Source: Sclerodactyla briareus (Eukaryota; Echinodermata; Holothuroidea; Dendrochirotida; Sclerodactylidae). Taken from it: a DNA stretch of 64,000 nucleotides. The notes under the pieces were generated by a model that saw only the letters and a program-made list of their open reading frames with translations, was not told where the DNA came from and did not search any database. The stretch is taken from contig JAODTK010003309.1 of NCBI GenBank assembly GCA_026419785.1, positions 62,001-126,000 of the forward strand, read 5' to 3'. Positions 32,712-43,111 of the stretch are shown here, piece by piece (positions within the stretch are counted from its first letter, which is position 1; each line of letters opens with the position of its first letter). A program made the translations under genes and the position numbers.

Positions 32712-32951
32712 GTGAATCAGCTCTACCATGACCAATCGCAAACTACGGAACACCAGCTTAGGTTATTTGTGGCGCTAGTCATGATATTCCACTGTGACCA
32801 GGGATCTGCCCGCATCGTGACCTGCTCTGTGTGCAGTCAACCTGAAGGAGGCCCAGGGTTATGCCGCCAATTCTGTCGAGTTGTGTGGGGAAAGCTCTCT
32901 GGTGTTTGTGTTGGGAATAGACATTGTTCTGGGGCGTGCGTCTGCATCTGA
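32712..32951 (+). pseudogene. Secreted cysteine-rich defensin-like peptide, gene 2 (coding exon, one frame break)
   Basis: The start matching gene 1 is ATG 32728-32730 (MTNRKL), 16 bases after the splice acceptor. Alignment with gene 1 shows one base missing around 32760-32765, after the codon equal to Leu11. From there the frame shifts and would end at a TAG (32776-32778), while the original frame resumes at VALVMIFHCDQGSA and runs to TGA 32949-32951. The mature part has eight cysteines, C-x2-C-x9-C-x3-C-x10-C-x5-C-x3-C-x1-C, sharing C-x3-C, C-x5-C and the final C-x-C with gene 1. It is less basic, and residues between cysteines are almost all different. The single break may be a sequencing error, since one-base indels are common here; otherwise this is a recent pseudogene. 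Confidence 0.7.
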
Positions 32952-32954
32952 TAA

Positions 32955-33526
32955 TGGAATGTCAAAGTGAGAAATGTTCGACGCTTACGACAATAGTGGT
33001 GATTTTGAGACTATCATAGTAGATTGGCTAGTCGTATTGTATCGTAGCTATTCCATATTATGTTATGGTTGAGGATTAGGATTAGGGATAAGCGTAAGTG
33101 AAGAAACTACAGAAATTCTATGGAGACAGTTGGAACATCGATTCGAATATACAGTAGGGATAATAGATGGTATTGTGCTCGTAATGGTCGGCATATTACA
33201 GCACTCAGTGGCGGGATTATATTAACATAGTGCACGGTACATGAATCTATTGCCATGTTATTTAAGACGAACGGTGCATTATGATAGCACACAAAAGTAT
33301 TCACAGTGACGTCATCGTCAGGTAATCGACCCAAGGGTTCAAGTCTGTCGGTAGAACTGATTTATAAGTTTAACACGAACGTGAAGCCAATTACAAGCAC
33401 TGTTCTATATGTTAACTCTGGATTATATTGATAAACCACATCACTACAGCAAAATAATTTCCTTTGCTGCAATGAATAGGGAATTGTTCTTGGTGCTACC
33501 ATTTCGAAACCACTTCGCTGAATACT
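32955..33526. other. Stretch with no recognised feature
   Basis: 3' flank of peptide gene 2. A short GGATTAGGATTAGGG motif lies near 33070. Nothing else seen. Confidence 0.45.
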
Positions 33527-33534
33527 CACATTAG

Positions 33535-34473
33535 CAGTGTTGGAGGACTCGAGTCCGGTCTTGGTCTCGAGACCGGTCTCGAGAACATTTGTGAAGGACT
33601 CGGTCTCGGACTCGGACTCGTCCTTGCTGACTCGTACTCGGACTCGGACTCGACTATTGGGACTCGGGGACTCGGTCCGAGTCCAGGTTCAAGACCGCTC
33701 AGAAAAAATCCATAGGGAATCCGAACTTGGGTTTATATATACTGCAGAAATTTTAACATCGACATCGACAATCATGAATGCGATGTACTGTCTCATTGTG
33801 TGTCTATTCATCCAGAATTCACTCAAATCAAATGTTTAGCCAATAGTGCATTTATTTGACTACTCCATTGGTCGAATGGGCTGTTAGCAGGGTGCATCCG
33901 TATGAGTACTTTCACTATGACGCCTGTCTATAAAGATGGATATGTTAATGTTCTTGAAATGCAATGAACAAAACTATTCAAGTGATAACTGCTTTCTGGA
34001 AAGTTATTATTGTCCTAGAGTTCGCAAACTGTAGGAGGTGGGGATCAGGTGGAGTTATATACATGAGTTGTTCAGGGCATTTATTTTGTTAGTTTTGGCA
34101 CTGCTGTAATGCAAATTGCATCTACATGGCTATTGTTATGAACTTCCCCATGATGACTCACACTGTAAAACAGGTACGGGGCAGCCCCAAATTTTGTATG
34201 GGTTGAAAGTAACATTACAAATTTACAATATAGGCCCTTTTAATTGGGGGGGGGGATGACTGCAATAACTTGCTTCTTTGAAAATGATATCATATATTTA
34301 TGCTAAAATGCCAAGTTGGATAGGGACTTCGTGGACTCGGAACCGGGAGTCTGACCAAGGCCTCGGATTCGGCTCGGACTCGGATGTTGAAAGGACCGGC
34401 CTTGGACTCGGACTCGATGTGATGACTCGGTCTTGGACTCGGACTCGGATTGGCTGGACTTGACTCCACCCTG
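33535..34473. mobile_element. Non-autonomous hAT element with (GGACTC)n arrays at both ends
   Basis: Perfect 8-bp target duplications CACATTAG sit at 33527-33534 and 34474-34481. The left terminus is CAGTGTTGGAGGACTCGAG and the right terminus, read inward, is CAGGGTGGAGTCAAGTCC, a CAG-type inverted repeat as in hAT elements. Subterminal zones (about 33545-33690 and 34320-34465) are arrays of GGACTC/CTCGGA hexamers, including CTCGAGACCGGTCTCGAG-like palindromes on the left. The 600-bp interior has no transposase frame. The 8-bp duplication plus CAG ends make hAT the best assignment. Confidence 0.9.
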
Positions 34474-34481
34474 CACATTAG

Positions 34482-35655
34482 GCAGGGTCGTAAATACACA
34501 ATTTTCCAAGGGGGGTGTGAACTTTTGGGACCGACAGCATGTTCTGTCTGAGACCGACTTTTTTGATTGGCTATTTCGTCATTTTCTCAGGTTTTTTTTT
34601 TTTGCGGCGACCTGTGGGTGACGTTCACGACTAGGGGGGAGGGGGGAAATCTTCCCGCAGGTGGATTCCGTACAACGGTCCATATGTACACGTTTATCTT
34701 ATGCCTTCTTCGTTCACGACATCAATCTTCGGGGGTCTATTAAAGGTTCCTAAAAATCGGTCTTTCGGCCGCTCCCCCAGAGGACCGACTTTTGCCGCTA
34801 CGGGACCGTTTTTCAATATTCAGGTGTCACACCCCTCCACACCCCCTCATAGTTACGCCACTGACAGTAGGTACGCGATATGATGCTACAAGTTTTATTG
34901 GAGCCCAGTTAGGATTGAATGCAATCAAACTGATACATGACGCAGAACGATTGTCAATTGATCTGTCCATGGAGATGGAACACACCTGCTGTTATAGGAA
35001 CCCAGCTAACAAATTCAAACGATCGATATATTACAGTAATTTTTGGAACTCTGCGGTAGCAGACTCGGGTGTTCGGATGAAAATCACACCATCATGCCGA
35101 GGATATAAAAAAGGAAATCACTTGTTTCTCATATGAATATAAAACTGTAATCTATTTAAAAGCATAGCGGTGTTAATAGTTCGCCAACCGCTGAGTGCCC
35201 TCCATTCGAAGTACACTATCAATAACCAGTTCCAGTTCCATATTCATTGTGGGTACTGCTGACCACCATGTAAATTCCAGCAAGTTCTGTGGAAATCCGA
35301 CTGAATAAAAAGAAATGCCTGATTATGCAATTAGAAACATTGATTGACTCCCAGTGACCACGAATTCATGTTGAGAAAATAGGAACCGAAGGTAGCCCAT
35401 AGCTACCCATTAGGTTCCATTAGAATTTGAGAAGTTTTAAAATTTCGCAACAAATTCTACCAATTAGACACATATTGAAACCCCCGAATCCTATGTTTAA
35501 ACAATCGGGAACAGAAGGGATACCAATCCAAGTTTCATGAGCAAAGTCGAGCAAACCTAAGAAATTTCGCATAAATTATGTAGATCGGAGGTATGTACCT
35601 GCCAAACCACATCATCATAGCTCCTACGGTCTGTACATATTCTTGCTAACTCACT
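34482..35655. other. Stretch with no recognised feature
   Basis: A 114-codon plus frame at 34792-35136 has no domain I recognise. A T-run at 34592-34601 and a G-run at 34636-34647 are present. Confidence 0.45.
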
Positions 35656-35660
35656 CAAAC

Positions 35661-35732
<72 letters not shown>
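35661..35732. repeat. (GATA)n microsatellite
   Basis: 18 uninterrupted GATA units. Confidence 0.98.
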
Positions 35733-35733
<1 letters not shown>

Positions 35734-35739
35734 AAAGCA

Positions 35740-36475
35740 ACATGTTTTTGCTCATGTCTTTCAGCTGATTGAGCATTCTTCCAACACAAGTTGCCCAACA
35801 TATGGGATAATAACATCCCCTGCAGTAATTCCTCATCATGATCTTGATCATTGAAGGAATGGATTGCCACGTTCATCAATCACTGCTTGGAAACACTCCA
35901 TGGTGTCGGCGACGCCACAGCAGGACGGGAGGCTGATACATTCACAGTGGAAAACAGCATTCACCACATCATACTTGGATGAGTTCACCTCACTCTATAG
36001 GACTCAGATGTTTAAGATGTGTTTTAGAACATTTATGGCAAAAGCGTAAGTCATGAAATTTACACACAACGTGCCCCTTCAGTGATTTCGACTTTGGACT
36101 GTCAAGCACCGCATAGGTACTAATAGTCCATGATGCCACTGACCGTGTATCATATGACCGACTCAAGAAGGCTCACATACTGTTTTATCACCTAATACTC
36201 ATTTGCCCCTTAAATGTCCTTTGACTTTTAACCTTTGAAAACCCTGTTGACACCAATAGCCATGGTAGCACTAACCGTCTACGATGGTTATTCAACTCAA
36301 TCTGTGGCATTAATTTTTGCGTTTTTTTTCTTTTTACATGATAACTCTTTATTCCCCTATTTAAGCAGGACTGAAGGGCGAGTCTGTCATCTGTACGGGA
36401 TAACTTATATTAATAATACATTTATACAGCGATGAATACAACTCACGAGGAGCAGCAACATCTATAAAACGCTTC
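35740..36475. other. Stretch with no recognised feature
   Basis: Nothing identified beyond short open frames. Confidence 0.45.
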
Positions 36476-36479
36476 ACAA

Positions 36480-36790
36480 ATTATAATTCAGGGAAAGCCT
36501 GAATGAAGAGTTAAGTCTTCAGTCGCGACATGGAGAGAGGAACAGTTGCAGAATTTCTAATAGCCAAGGAGAGAGCATTCCAATAAGGTGAAGCATCTTT
36601 ACTGAACGACCAGTCACCATAGGAATTTGGTACGGGTATAGTTGGGACAAGGAGATTTTGATCAGAACTAACGAAGACGTTAACGGTTGGTAGGGACAAA
36701 GCAGCTCTCTAATATAAAGAGGAGAGCCAGTGGTGAGAGCACGAAACACAATAGAATAACCCTAAACGTAACTCACAGCAGCATAGAGTT
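36480..36790 (-). repeat. Probable dispersed repeat (LINE- or SINE-type 3' domain)
   Basis: The plus-strand text AAGCCTGAATGAAGAGTTAA, GTCTTCAGTC, then GAGAGCATTCCA and a CACCAT block resembles a repeat motif I recall from aquatic animal genomes (AAGT-TTCAG ... GAGCTCATTCCA). This is recognition by eye only; no second copy is in the window. Confidence 0.3.
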
Positions 36791-36794
36791 GGTG

Positions 36795-37175
36795 CAGCAA
36801 AGAGATTATCCTCCTGGACCTGCCGGATATAATCCTATCCGCTGGTTCCTTGGCGCTGCAGTTCCATTATTTCAGTCTGCGGTAGTCCACACAACCGAGA
36901 GTTTACTGTAATGTTAGATGGACGAATGCATGTACTAGCTGCTCATTGACTTGAAGTAAATAGCGACGATTTTACCGTGATGATCTTGTCGCAGATTGCA
37001 CTTCAGCCTAATGAACTCCCATCGATAGGTACTATCGAATGCAACTCGAGTTCTTGGGGGGGGGGGGGGGGAGTTTGTAGACAGTAGACTTCGTTCCTGG
37101 TCGCAGCCCAATATTCCACTCACTGATTTTAATGATACCGCCTGGTTGCTTGAGTTTTTTGTCTATGAGAGTGGT
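36795..37175. other. Stretch with no recognised feature
   Basis: Contains a G-run at 37057-37070. Nothing else recognised. Confidence 0.45.
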
Positions 37176-37179
37176 TATA

Positions 37180-39640
37180 ATACACCTTTTGGCCGCTTAA
37201 TTGGACTTCCTGACCAATTTATGTTTTCCCGGTATATTTCGAAATGGACAGTTGACCCAGTTCTGCGCCCCTGTTTCTCAGCTTTCGACGGAGACAGGCG
37301 ATGCTAAGGTTGCTCCGTCGACCCAGGGATACTGCAACGACGTTAGCATTCTGCTGTTTCCTTTGGGTGGAGTGGGTTTTTTCTTCTCACAATCGAGGAT
37401 GAGCTTCTTGGATTTTCGTTTCTGAGGTGGCTGAGAAGGATGGGTTTGTTTATCAGTTCGGATATAGTTTGGAACCGATATTAGGCGGCGGCAACATCAG
37501 TGGCAGGACGTTGGGGGGGGGGGGGGAAGCAGCTGTTTGTAGTCAGGAGGTTGGTAAAAGTCGGGAATACAGGCTTGTAACGACTAATTCCTTCCCGTGC
37601 GCTGAAAGTTACGAGGTAGGGGGTTAGTTGGAGCGAGTGTAGCCGGTTGTCAGTGCGGAGTAGGTGAACCTTGATGACAGGAGTTCGTAACACCATGGGT
37701 GAGAGGGATAACGTGGGGTTTTGGTGGAAGTGGTGAGGGGGATAACGTGGGGAAGAAGAAAGGTTAGAGATAAGTGTCTACCTAGTGGGGGATTCCTATT
37801 GTCCTGTATGTGAATCGTGATCTAGTCGTGGGTGATAAGCTAATACGTACTGTTTATCCGGTCTAAGTAAGACGTCAGTCAGCGGTCATAGGGTTGTTGA
37901 AGAGAGAAGGTAGTGAGGAATAATGACTCAGAGTGACTCGCGGTAGTTCTCAGATCCGATTAAGAGAGCTCATCTGTGGCTAAGTCGTCTAGGTCGAAAA
38001 TCGCGATTTGCGTTATTCTTGCTGGTTTGACGTTCCATCTAACGACAGGACAATAGTTGGTATGAACACTTGGTAGAGCGGTGTGCGACGAAAAGGTTTA
38101 CAGTTTGTGAATGTAATGGTTTTTTTTGGGGGGTGGGGCGATCTTATTGCTGATGTGGGCTTCAGTGTTTGGGCAAGTTTGTGTTAAGGGCTGTTGTTGA
38201 ACTTGATGCGAGGATATTGAGGGTTTCGATGTCACAAACTGAGCCGGGTTTCCTACTGGTCGTCTATTCAGTAGTGGATCAATGTCGCAATTCAAGCGAT
38301 AATCCTATTACGCGCAGTAAATTTGTTCTTGTTTCTGCGCTGTGTTCAGGAATGTGTTAGGACTGAGTTCGAGGAGCTTTGGTCCAGTAGCGCAACCCCG
38401 ACGTACTTGGGGCTTACAGTCCTTGGCCGATGAAACATTTCCGACGCTGAAGTTCAATCCGGGTTATGTTGGCTACAGGCAAGAACGACCAGTTAGTCGC
38501 TGTGGCACTGGTGGTGGGAGTTTTGTTTGTATGTCTTTCTCATAGAATAGATCGCTGAGGATGTCAGTGTGGTGTATGATTTCCGTGTCACTCAAGTTTA
38601 GTTATCCCTATTGTCTTTAACATTCGGAGTTTGTTCATCGGTTCCATCCTAACAGCTCTTTTCTGGCAACAAATCACTCCTTTTCGATATGCTCAACGTT
38701 TTGCAAGATACAACATAACGGGTGATTTCAATGAACCAGTCATTTCTTGTTTCTGATGGCGTTTAGAGGTATATTCACGACGGTTCCGACTTTTTTATGT
38801 TGCCCAGGGCCTGTTTTTTTCTCCTTCTTCTCAGCATGATTAAATTACCCATTCCAGTGCCCAGTATTTGGATTTCGTCTTGAGTCTCATTCCGACGCGG
38901 ATGTACATGATTAACGTAAACTTGATGTAATGATCACGGTGTTTTGCCTTTTAATTTATGCGTTTATTGTTCCGTCTAGTTTAGTCGAACTCGTTCCTCG
39001 TCGTGATTTGGATTGAATTTTGTTTTTTCCCAAGTGATGCTTGTCCTGATTTGTTATAGGTTTAAATGCTATTGACTCATGATATGTTTTGGAAACTTTG
39101 TGAAGGATGATAGTTGTAGATTCCGCGGAAATGAACGCGGTAATAGAACAGAAAGCGTTTGTTGGATGACGATGGGATGTTTCCCTGGCTATGGTAAGGA
39201 ATGGAAACTGTGTAGTGCCTTCCTCGTTATCAGGCTGCGTGTCATATTTGGATGCCTTTCACAAAGTTTCTAAGGAGCATATAGTTATGGTGCCATAACT
39301 CCGGACTTTGAGATGAAATTGCCCTCCCATAATCGAAGACAATCCGAGTGCGCTTTTCCTCTTTTTTAGAGGTAGCGAAGAACAGCATATGTTATGTTAG
39401 ATTCCCGACGGGGGTATGATCATCGTATCCGGAAATAATTTCTCGCGTTTTTAGCAGTTATGGTTCTCTCGGTTCATGCTCCCAATTGTATATAGAAGGT
39501 GTTTGCACGCTTGATTTGGTTAAGAAGAAACTGCCGAATGGAGTTGGCCCGTTCCTCCTAGAGTCCTTTAGCTGATCAATCGGATGTTCTATTAGCGCTC
39601 ATTTTCAATAAACTCCGAAGATTGTGTAGAAGTGGTGTAG
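37180..39640 (+). pseudogene. CR1-type LINE with SGNH-hydrolase-like ORF1, endonuclease and RT start
   Basis: Highly frameshifted. Around 37785-37870 the plus strand reads GIPIVLYVNRDLVVGDK and KLIRTVYP, in line with the GDS block I of SGNH/GDSL hydrolases (VGDSLxRxVDR), although the GDS itself is not clean. Around 38090-38215 it reads FGGWGDLIADVGFSVW and GLLLNL, fitting the 'DG(L/V)HLN-x-G' block that carries the catalytic Asp and His (His not visible). ORF1 esterases of this kind are known in CR1-type LINEs. An endonuclease follows: RTEFEELW near 38360 and TGDFNEPVIS near 38720 (GDFN motif). The start of RT motif A, near YLDAFHKVSKEHIV, is at about 39245-39285. It fades by 39640. Confidence 0.55.
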
Positions 39641-40190
39641 ACATTAGTGTGGGGCGGGGGGGGGGGGTGGGAGGCTGGAGGGGCTGGCCATTTCTCGGGG
39701 CGCCCTGTCACCATCTGCGGAGCGCGAACCAGCTTGGCCGGATAACGGCAAGAAATTTTCAGCGCAAAAAAGGTGGCAGGAAAATAGACTTCCGGCCCTT
39801 TTTCAGGGAGCGATACAGTGGCGCCGCAACACCTTTTTCGTCAATAAAATGATGGGCCTATTGCCCGATCTCAAAATTACCATAGTGAACCAGTATATCC
39901 TTGCATTCACGTTCAGTACACACGAAAGACGACACTACTATTAGTTCTGCCACATTTGTGGGGCAATCACTAAAAATTGTGCACCAATATCTTCGTGGAA
40001 TTCTTTCCACTTTTGATTTGTTCACGCTCAGCTTCATATTATCTCATAGTACTTGTGGAACAATTTTCATTTCCAGCCAGCTGTTAATGACATTTGGTGC
40101 GATATAGCACACCGAAACACCTATTCGGTTCAAAAAGTATTTTGTAATTTACATTGAGTATAATTGCCATTCCTCTAAAAATTTGGGCAT
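39641..40190. other. G-run and partial element end; otherwise unassigned
   Basis: A G-run occupies 39656-39668. CAGTGGCGCCGCAAC at 39816 resembles the CAG-GGCGCC end of the elements at 8681 and 55366, but no partner end was found. 40097-40150 looks like a degraded extra unit of the tandem repeat that follows. Confidence 0.4.
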
Positions 40191-40192
40191 TT

Positions 40193-40644
40193 GCAGGCGG
40201 GCGTAATGCACTAAGAGCAATATAGCACACATAACACCCCGTCCGCTTCGTAAATCATTTTGCGTTCCACTTTACTGCAATGATATGTACTCGGGGAAGT
40301 TTTTGGACACTTTCAGGTGGTCGTTGATAAATGCACCTGAAACCAGGAATCGCGCAGAAGAAATCCATGCTGTGGTTTGGGTTAGAGGCCTTATTAGCAT
40401 ATCACGTCTCTTTACTATTCGAGTTGTCCCTTTATGGCGATTTCACCTGTCTGTAAAGGTCCGCGCCCCATACTTACGGCTCACCATTTACTCCGGAGAC
40501 AGTCACACGTGTATAGACTAAGCGGCTTTTCACAGTAAAGACTTGATAAACACGGCGCGATTGTATGGTTCCCGTATAAAAACCTTATATTCTATATACA
40601 GCTCTACTCAGTCGAATATGAAGTTTGGGTTATTTTGCAATTTT
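40193..40644 (+). repeat. Tandem repeat unit 1 (about 452 bp)
   Basis: Begins GCAGGCGG and ends AAGTTTGGGTTATTTTGCAA. It aligns with the adjoining unit 40645-40966 through CACTAAGAGCAATATAG, GGTCGTTGATAAA, GAAACCAGGAATCGCGCAGA, GTGTATAGACTAAGCGGC, AAACACGGCGCGATTGT and CAGCTCTACTCAGTCGAA. Confidence 0.88.
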
Positions 40645-40966
40645 GCAGGCGGCGTTTGCCACTAAGAGCAATATAGACACCTCCACCACCCATCCGCTTC
40701 GGATTTTGCGTTTCACTTTTACCTGCAGAGATTGGTACCTCGGGGGAAGTTTTGGCACTCTCATGTGGTCGTTGATAAAATCGCACACTGAAACCAGGAA
40801 TCGCGCAGAAGGAAGACCATGCTACGGAGACCGTCCCACGTGTATAGACTAAGCGGCTATTTCTCAGGAAATAATTGGATAAACACGGCGCGATTGTGAG
40901 GTCCCGTAGCAAAACCCTTATAATCTATATACAGCTCTACTCAGTCGAAATATGAAGTTTGTTATT
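40645..40966 (+). repeat. Tandem repeat unit 2, with about 130 bp deleted
   Basis: Direct neighbour of unit 1 and colinear with it, except for loss of the segment equal to about 40372-40495. Several one-base indels separate the units. It ends about 200 bp before the 5' LTR. Confidence 0.88.
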
Positions 40967-41165
40967 CACTGTGCGGTCTACGGTCGTTTGTGGACTCGCT
41001 CAACATTTGGAGGTTCTTGCACAGTTCCAATGCAGTAAAATAAATCTTAATCCACCACACTTTTTGATATATCATCAAGCGGGCTCAAATATTTGGTGTG
41101 CATAGTTTGATCTTTATTACATTTAATTTACCCCCGCTGGTAAGCCACTGTATGGGATGAGCATT

Positions 41166-42076
41166 TGTAGCAACTTGCCTAGTCCTTGACTAAACTTTAT
41201 TACCTACTGAACTATGACTAATCTATGTATTGTTATGACTGGACACCAGCGTAGACATAGCGCACAGTGCTTTCGCTTAACTGCGTCATAACTTCGACGT
41301 TGTTGCGTAGCAATTGTACACAGTTCTTCACCAGCGTTCAAACTGACACATCGTAAACATTAATGTTTTCGGAGTGAACGTTTCGCTTTTTTTTTTTTTT
41401 TTTCAATTCACGTTATCTTACCGATTGTATACCTACATCCTACGGATCTTAACTTCTCCAATAAAGTTCTCGCAGGATACTGTCAATTTAGCAATACTAA
41501 AGTCGTAATTCATGTTCTGGTAAATTCACTCCCGCGTCATATAACTAGTGTAAAATGTAGCCTAAACGTTCATATAGAAGACAACGCTAGGCTATTGCGT
41601 CATTAGCCTAACCATTTCCGTGGATCATTCATGTACGGAATTCTTTGGGGAGAACTATACTTTCGTCGTGGATATTGACCTTGTCGCATTTGCCATTTAT
41701 CGGCACATTCATCTATGAAACATAATATTACTTGACATTTCTTTCTCACGGAGTTGTCCAATTACGTGCCCAAGTTACATATTGGAAAATTATCTATGGA
41801 AGTGACAACACCGATAGTAAAACACGAGCCACCGAATTTTTGACATCCGTTAATCCTGGATTATTATGACATGTGATTTTCCTGTGGATAAGTACCGTAA
41901 TACATTAGCGATTCTTCCGTTGGATCAATGACTAAATCACGGAAAATACGAGGGTGCGTACTGCTAAACACTCCAATCAGTGACTATACCGGACCCAAGA
42001 AGGAGGCCAAGGTCGTAAGGACAGGCAGAACAGACAAGGATCTTGGGTAAGTCCTAATGTAAACTTATTACTCTAA
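41166..42076 (+). mobile_element. 5' LTR of a Ty3/gypsy-like retrotransposon
   Basis: Starts TGTAGCAACTTGCCTAGTCC and ends AAACTTATTACTCTAA. It aligns along its length with 43112-43963. A polyadenylation signal AATAAA lies at 41459-41464. The two LTRs differ by scattered one-base indels and by short gaps (for example around 41695-41760). Immediately downstream is a primer-binding site. No target duplication was identified at the outer ends. Confidence 0.9.
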
Positions 42077-42078
42077 AT

Positions 42079-42091
42079 TGGTGACCCCGAC
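42079..42091 (+). other. Primer-binding site
   Basis: TGGTGACCCCGAC, directly after the 5' LTR. This is a common tRNA-primed start sequence in Ty3/gypsy elements of invertebrates. The tRNA species was not determined. Confidence 0.75.
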
Positions 42092-42783
42092 CCCGGCCTC
42101 GCCTTCTTTATTGACCTACCTACTCACCATCATCGATCGATTCTCACGATGTCCAGTTGCGATCCCAATGACTGATATTACAGCAGAGACTGTCTCCAAA
42201 GCGTTTGTACACAACTGGGTTTCCACCTTTGGTTGTCCCTAGTATCATCACGACCGACAGGGGATCTCAATTTGAATCGTCACTCTTCCAGAAGCTGATC
42301 GACTTGGTCGGCACACAACGAATTCGCACCACTGCCTATCATCCCATGGCCAACGGACTAGTGGAACGATTCCATAGGCAGTTGAAGGCTTCGTTGAGAG
42401 CATCCATCTCGATCCTACATCATGGTATGAACTGTTACCAATGGTCATGCTTGGTATCCGTGCAACGCCTAAGATGGACACTGAACATAGCCCTGCAGAG
42501 ATGTTTTTGGTACCACTTTGGCGTTACCATGCGAGTTATTCACGCCTATGCTACGACAAAGTTACCAATCCCAGCGACTATGCAGCGCGCCGCGCACACA
42601 ATGTTCAGATACTCCAACAATCACAAGACCACAAGAGCGCACGTCTCATGTACCAAAAGATCTGTCAACGTGCACTCATGTTTGGTCCGTGCTCCTCCGT
42701 GCGGAAATCGTTGCAAGCGCCTTACAGAGGACCATATCGAGTCATCCGTCGCGCTGACAATTTTCATCCTGAAAACCAATGAC
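42091..42783 (+). pseudogene. Retrotransposon integrase core (gag, protease and RT missing)
   Basis: Integrase catalytic core of a Ty3/gypsy-like element. Upstream frames read LTIIDRFSRCPVAIPMTD (first catalytic Asp in IDRFS, near 42135) and AETVSKAFVHNWVSTFG. A one-base shift near 42238 moves to the open frame 42205-42813. There ITTDRGSQFES holds the second Asp (42256-42258) and HPMANGLVERFHRQLK holds the Glu (42364-42366), with exactly 35 residues between them (D35E). A further shift near 42480 leads to a conserved downstream stretch, LGIRATPKMDTEHSPAEM. Coding sequence starts directly at the primer-binding site, so at least 3 kb expected for gag, protease, RT and RNase H is absent. It cannot transpose alone. 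Confidence 0.9.
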
Positions 42784-43100
42784 AAGAGGAAACGATTACG
42801 CGAGATAGACTGACGTAGCGTATCTAACTCCGACATAAAGGCGGAGCGTACAGTGGTCCCCAACTGCCGAATCTCCCTCCGATGATACACTCCCAAATCT
42901 GCACAACGAACTCATGCAAGACGTGGCACTTGAGACACTCCGATGGTTCCCACTCAACGTACTCGATCAGGAAGACATGTTCATTTTCCCAATAAACACC
43001 GCGAGTAACTAATAAGATTGGTTGAAGGAATTGTATCTGGTTCCACATAAAACAAAACCACTTAACTATCATCGTTGCTTCAATGTATTTTGCAATCTAT

Positions 43101-43111
43101 AGGGGGCTAGA
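43101..43111 (+). other. Possible polypurine tract before the 3' LTR
   Basis: AGGGGGCTAGA immediately precedes the 3' LTR, where plus-strand priming would occur. It is short and interrupted, so the call is positional. Confidence 0.45.

Noticed and set aside
42205-42813. Domesticated integrase host gene
   Set aside because: It is framed by two LTRs and a primer-binding site and is itself frameshifted, so it is an ordinary retrotransposon remnant.
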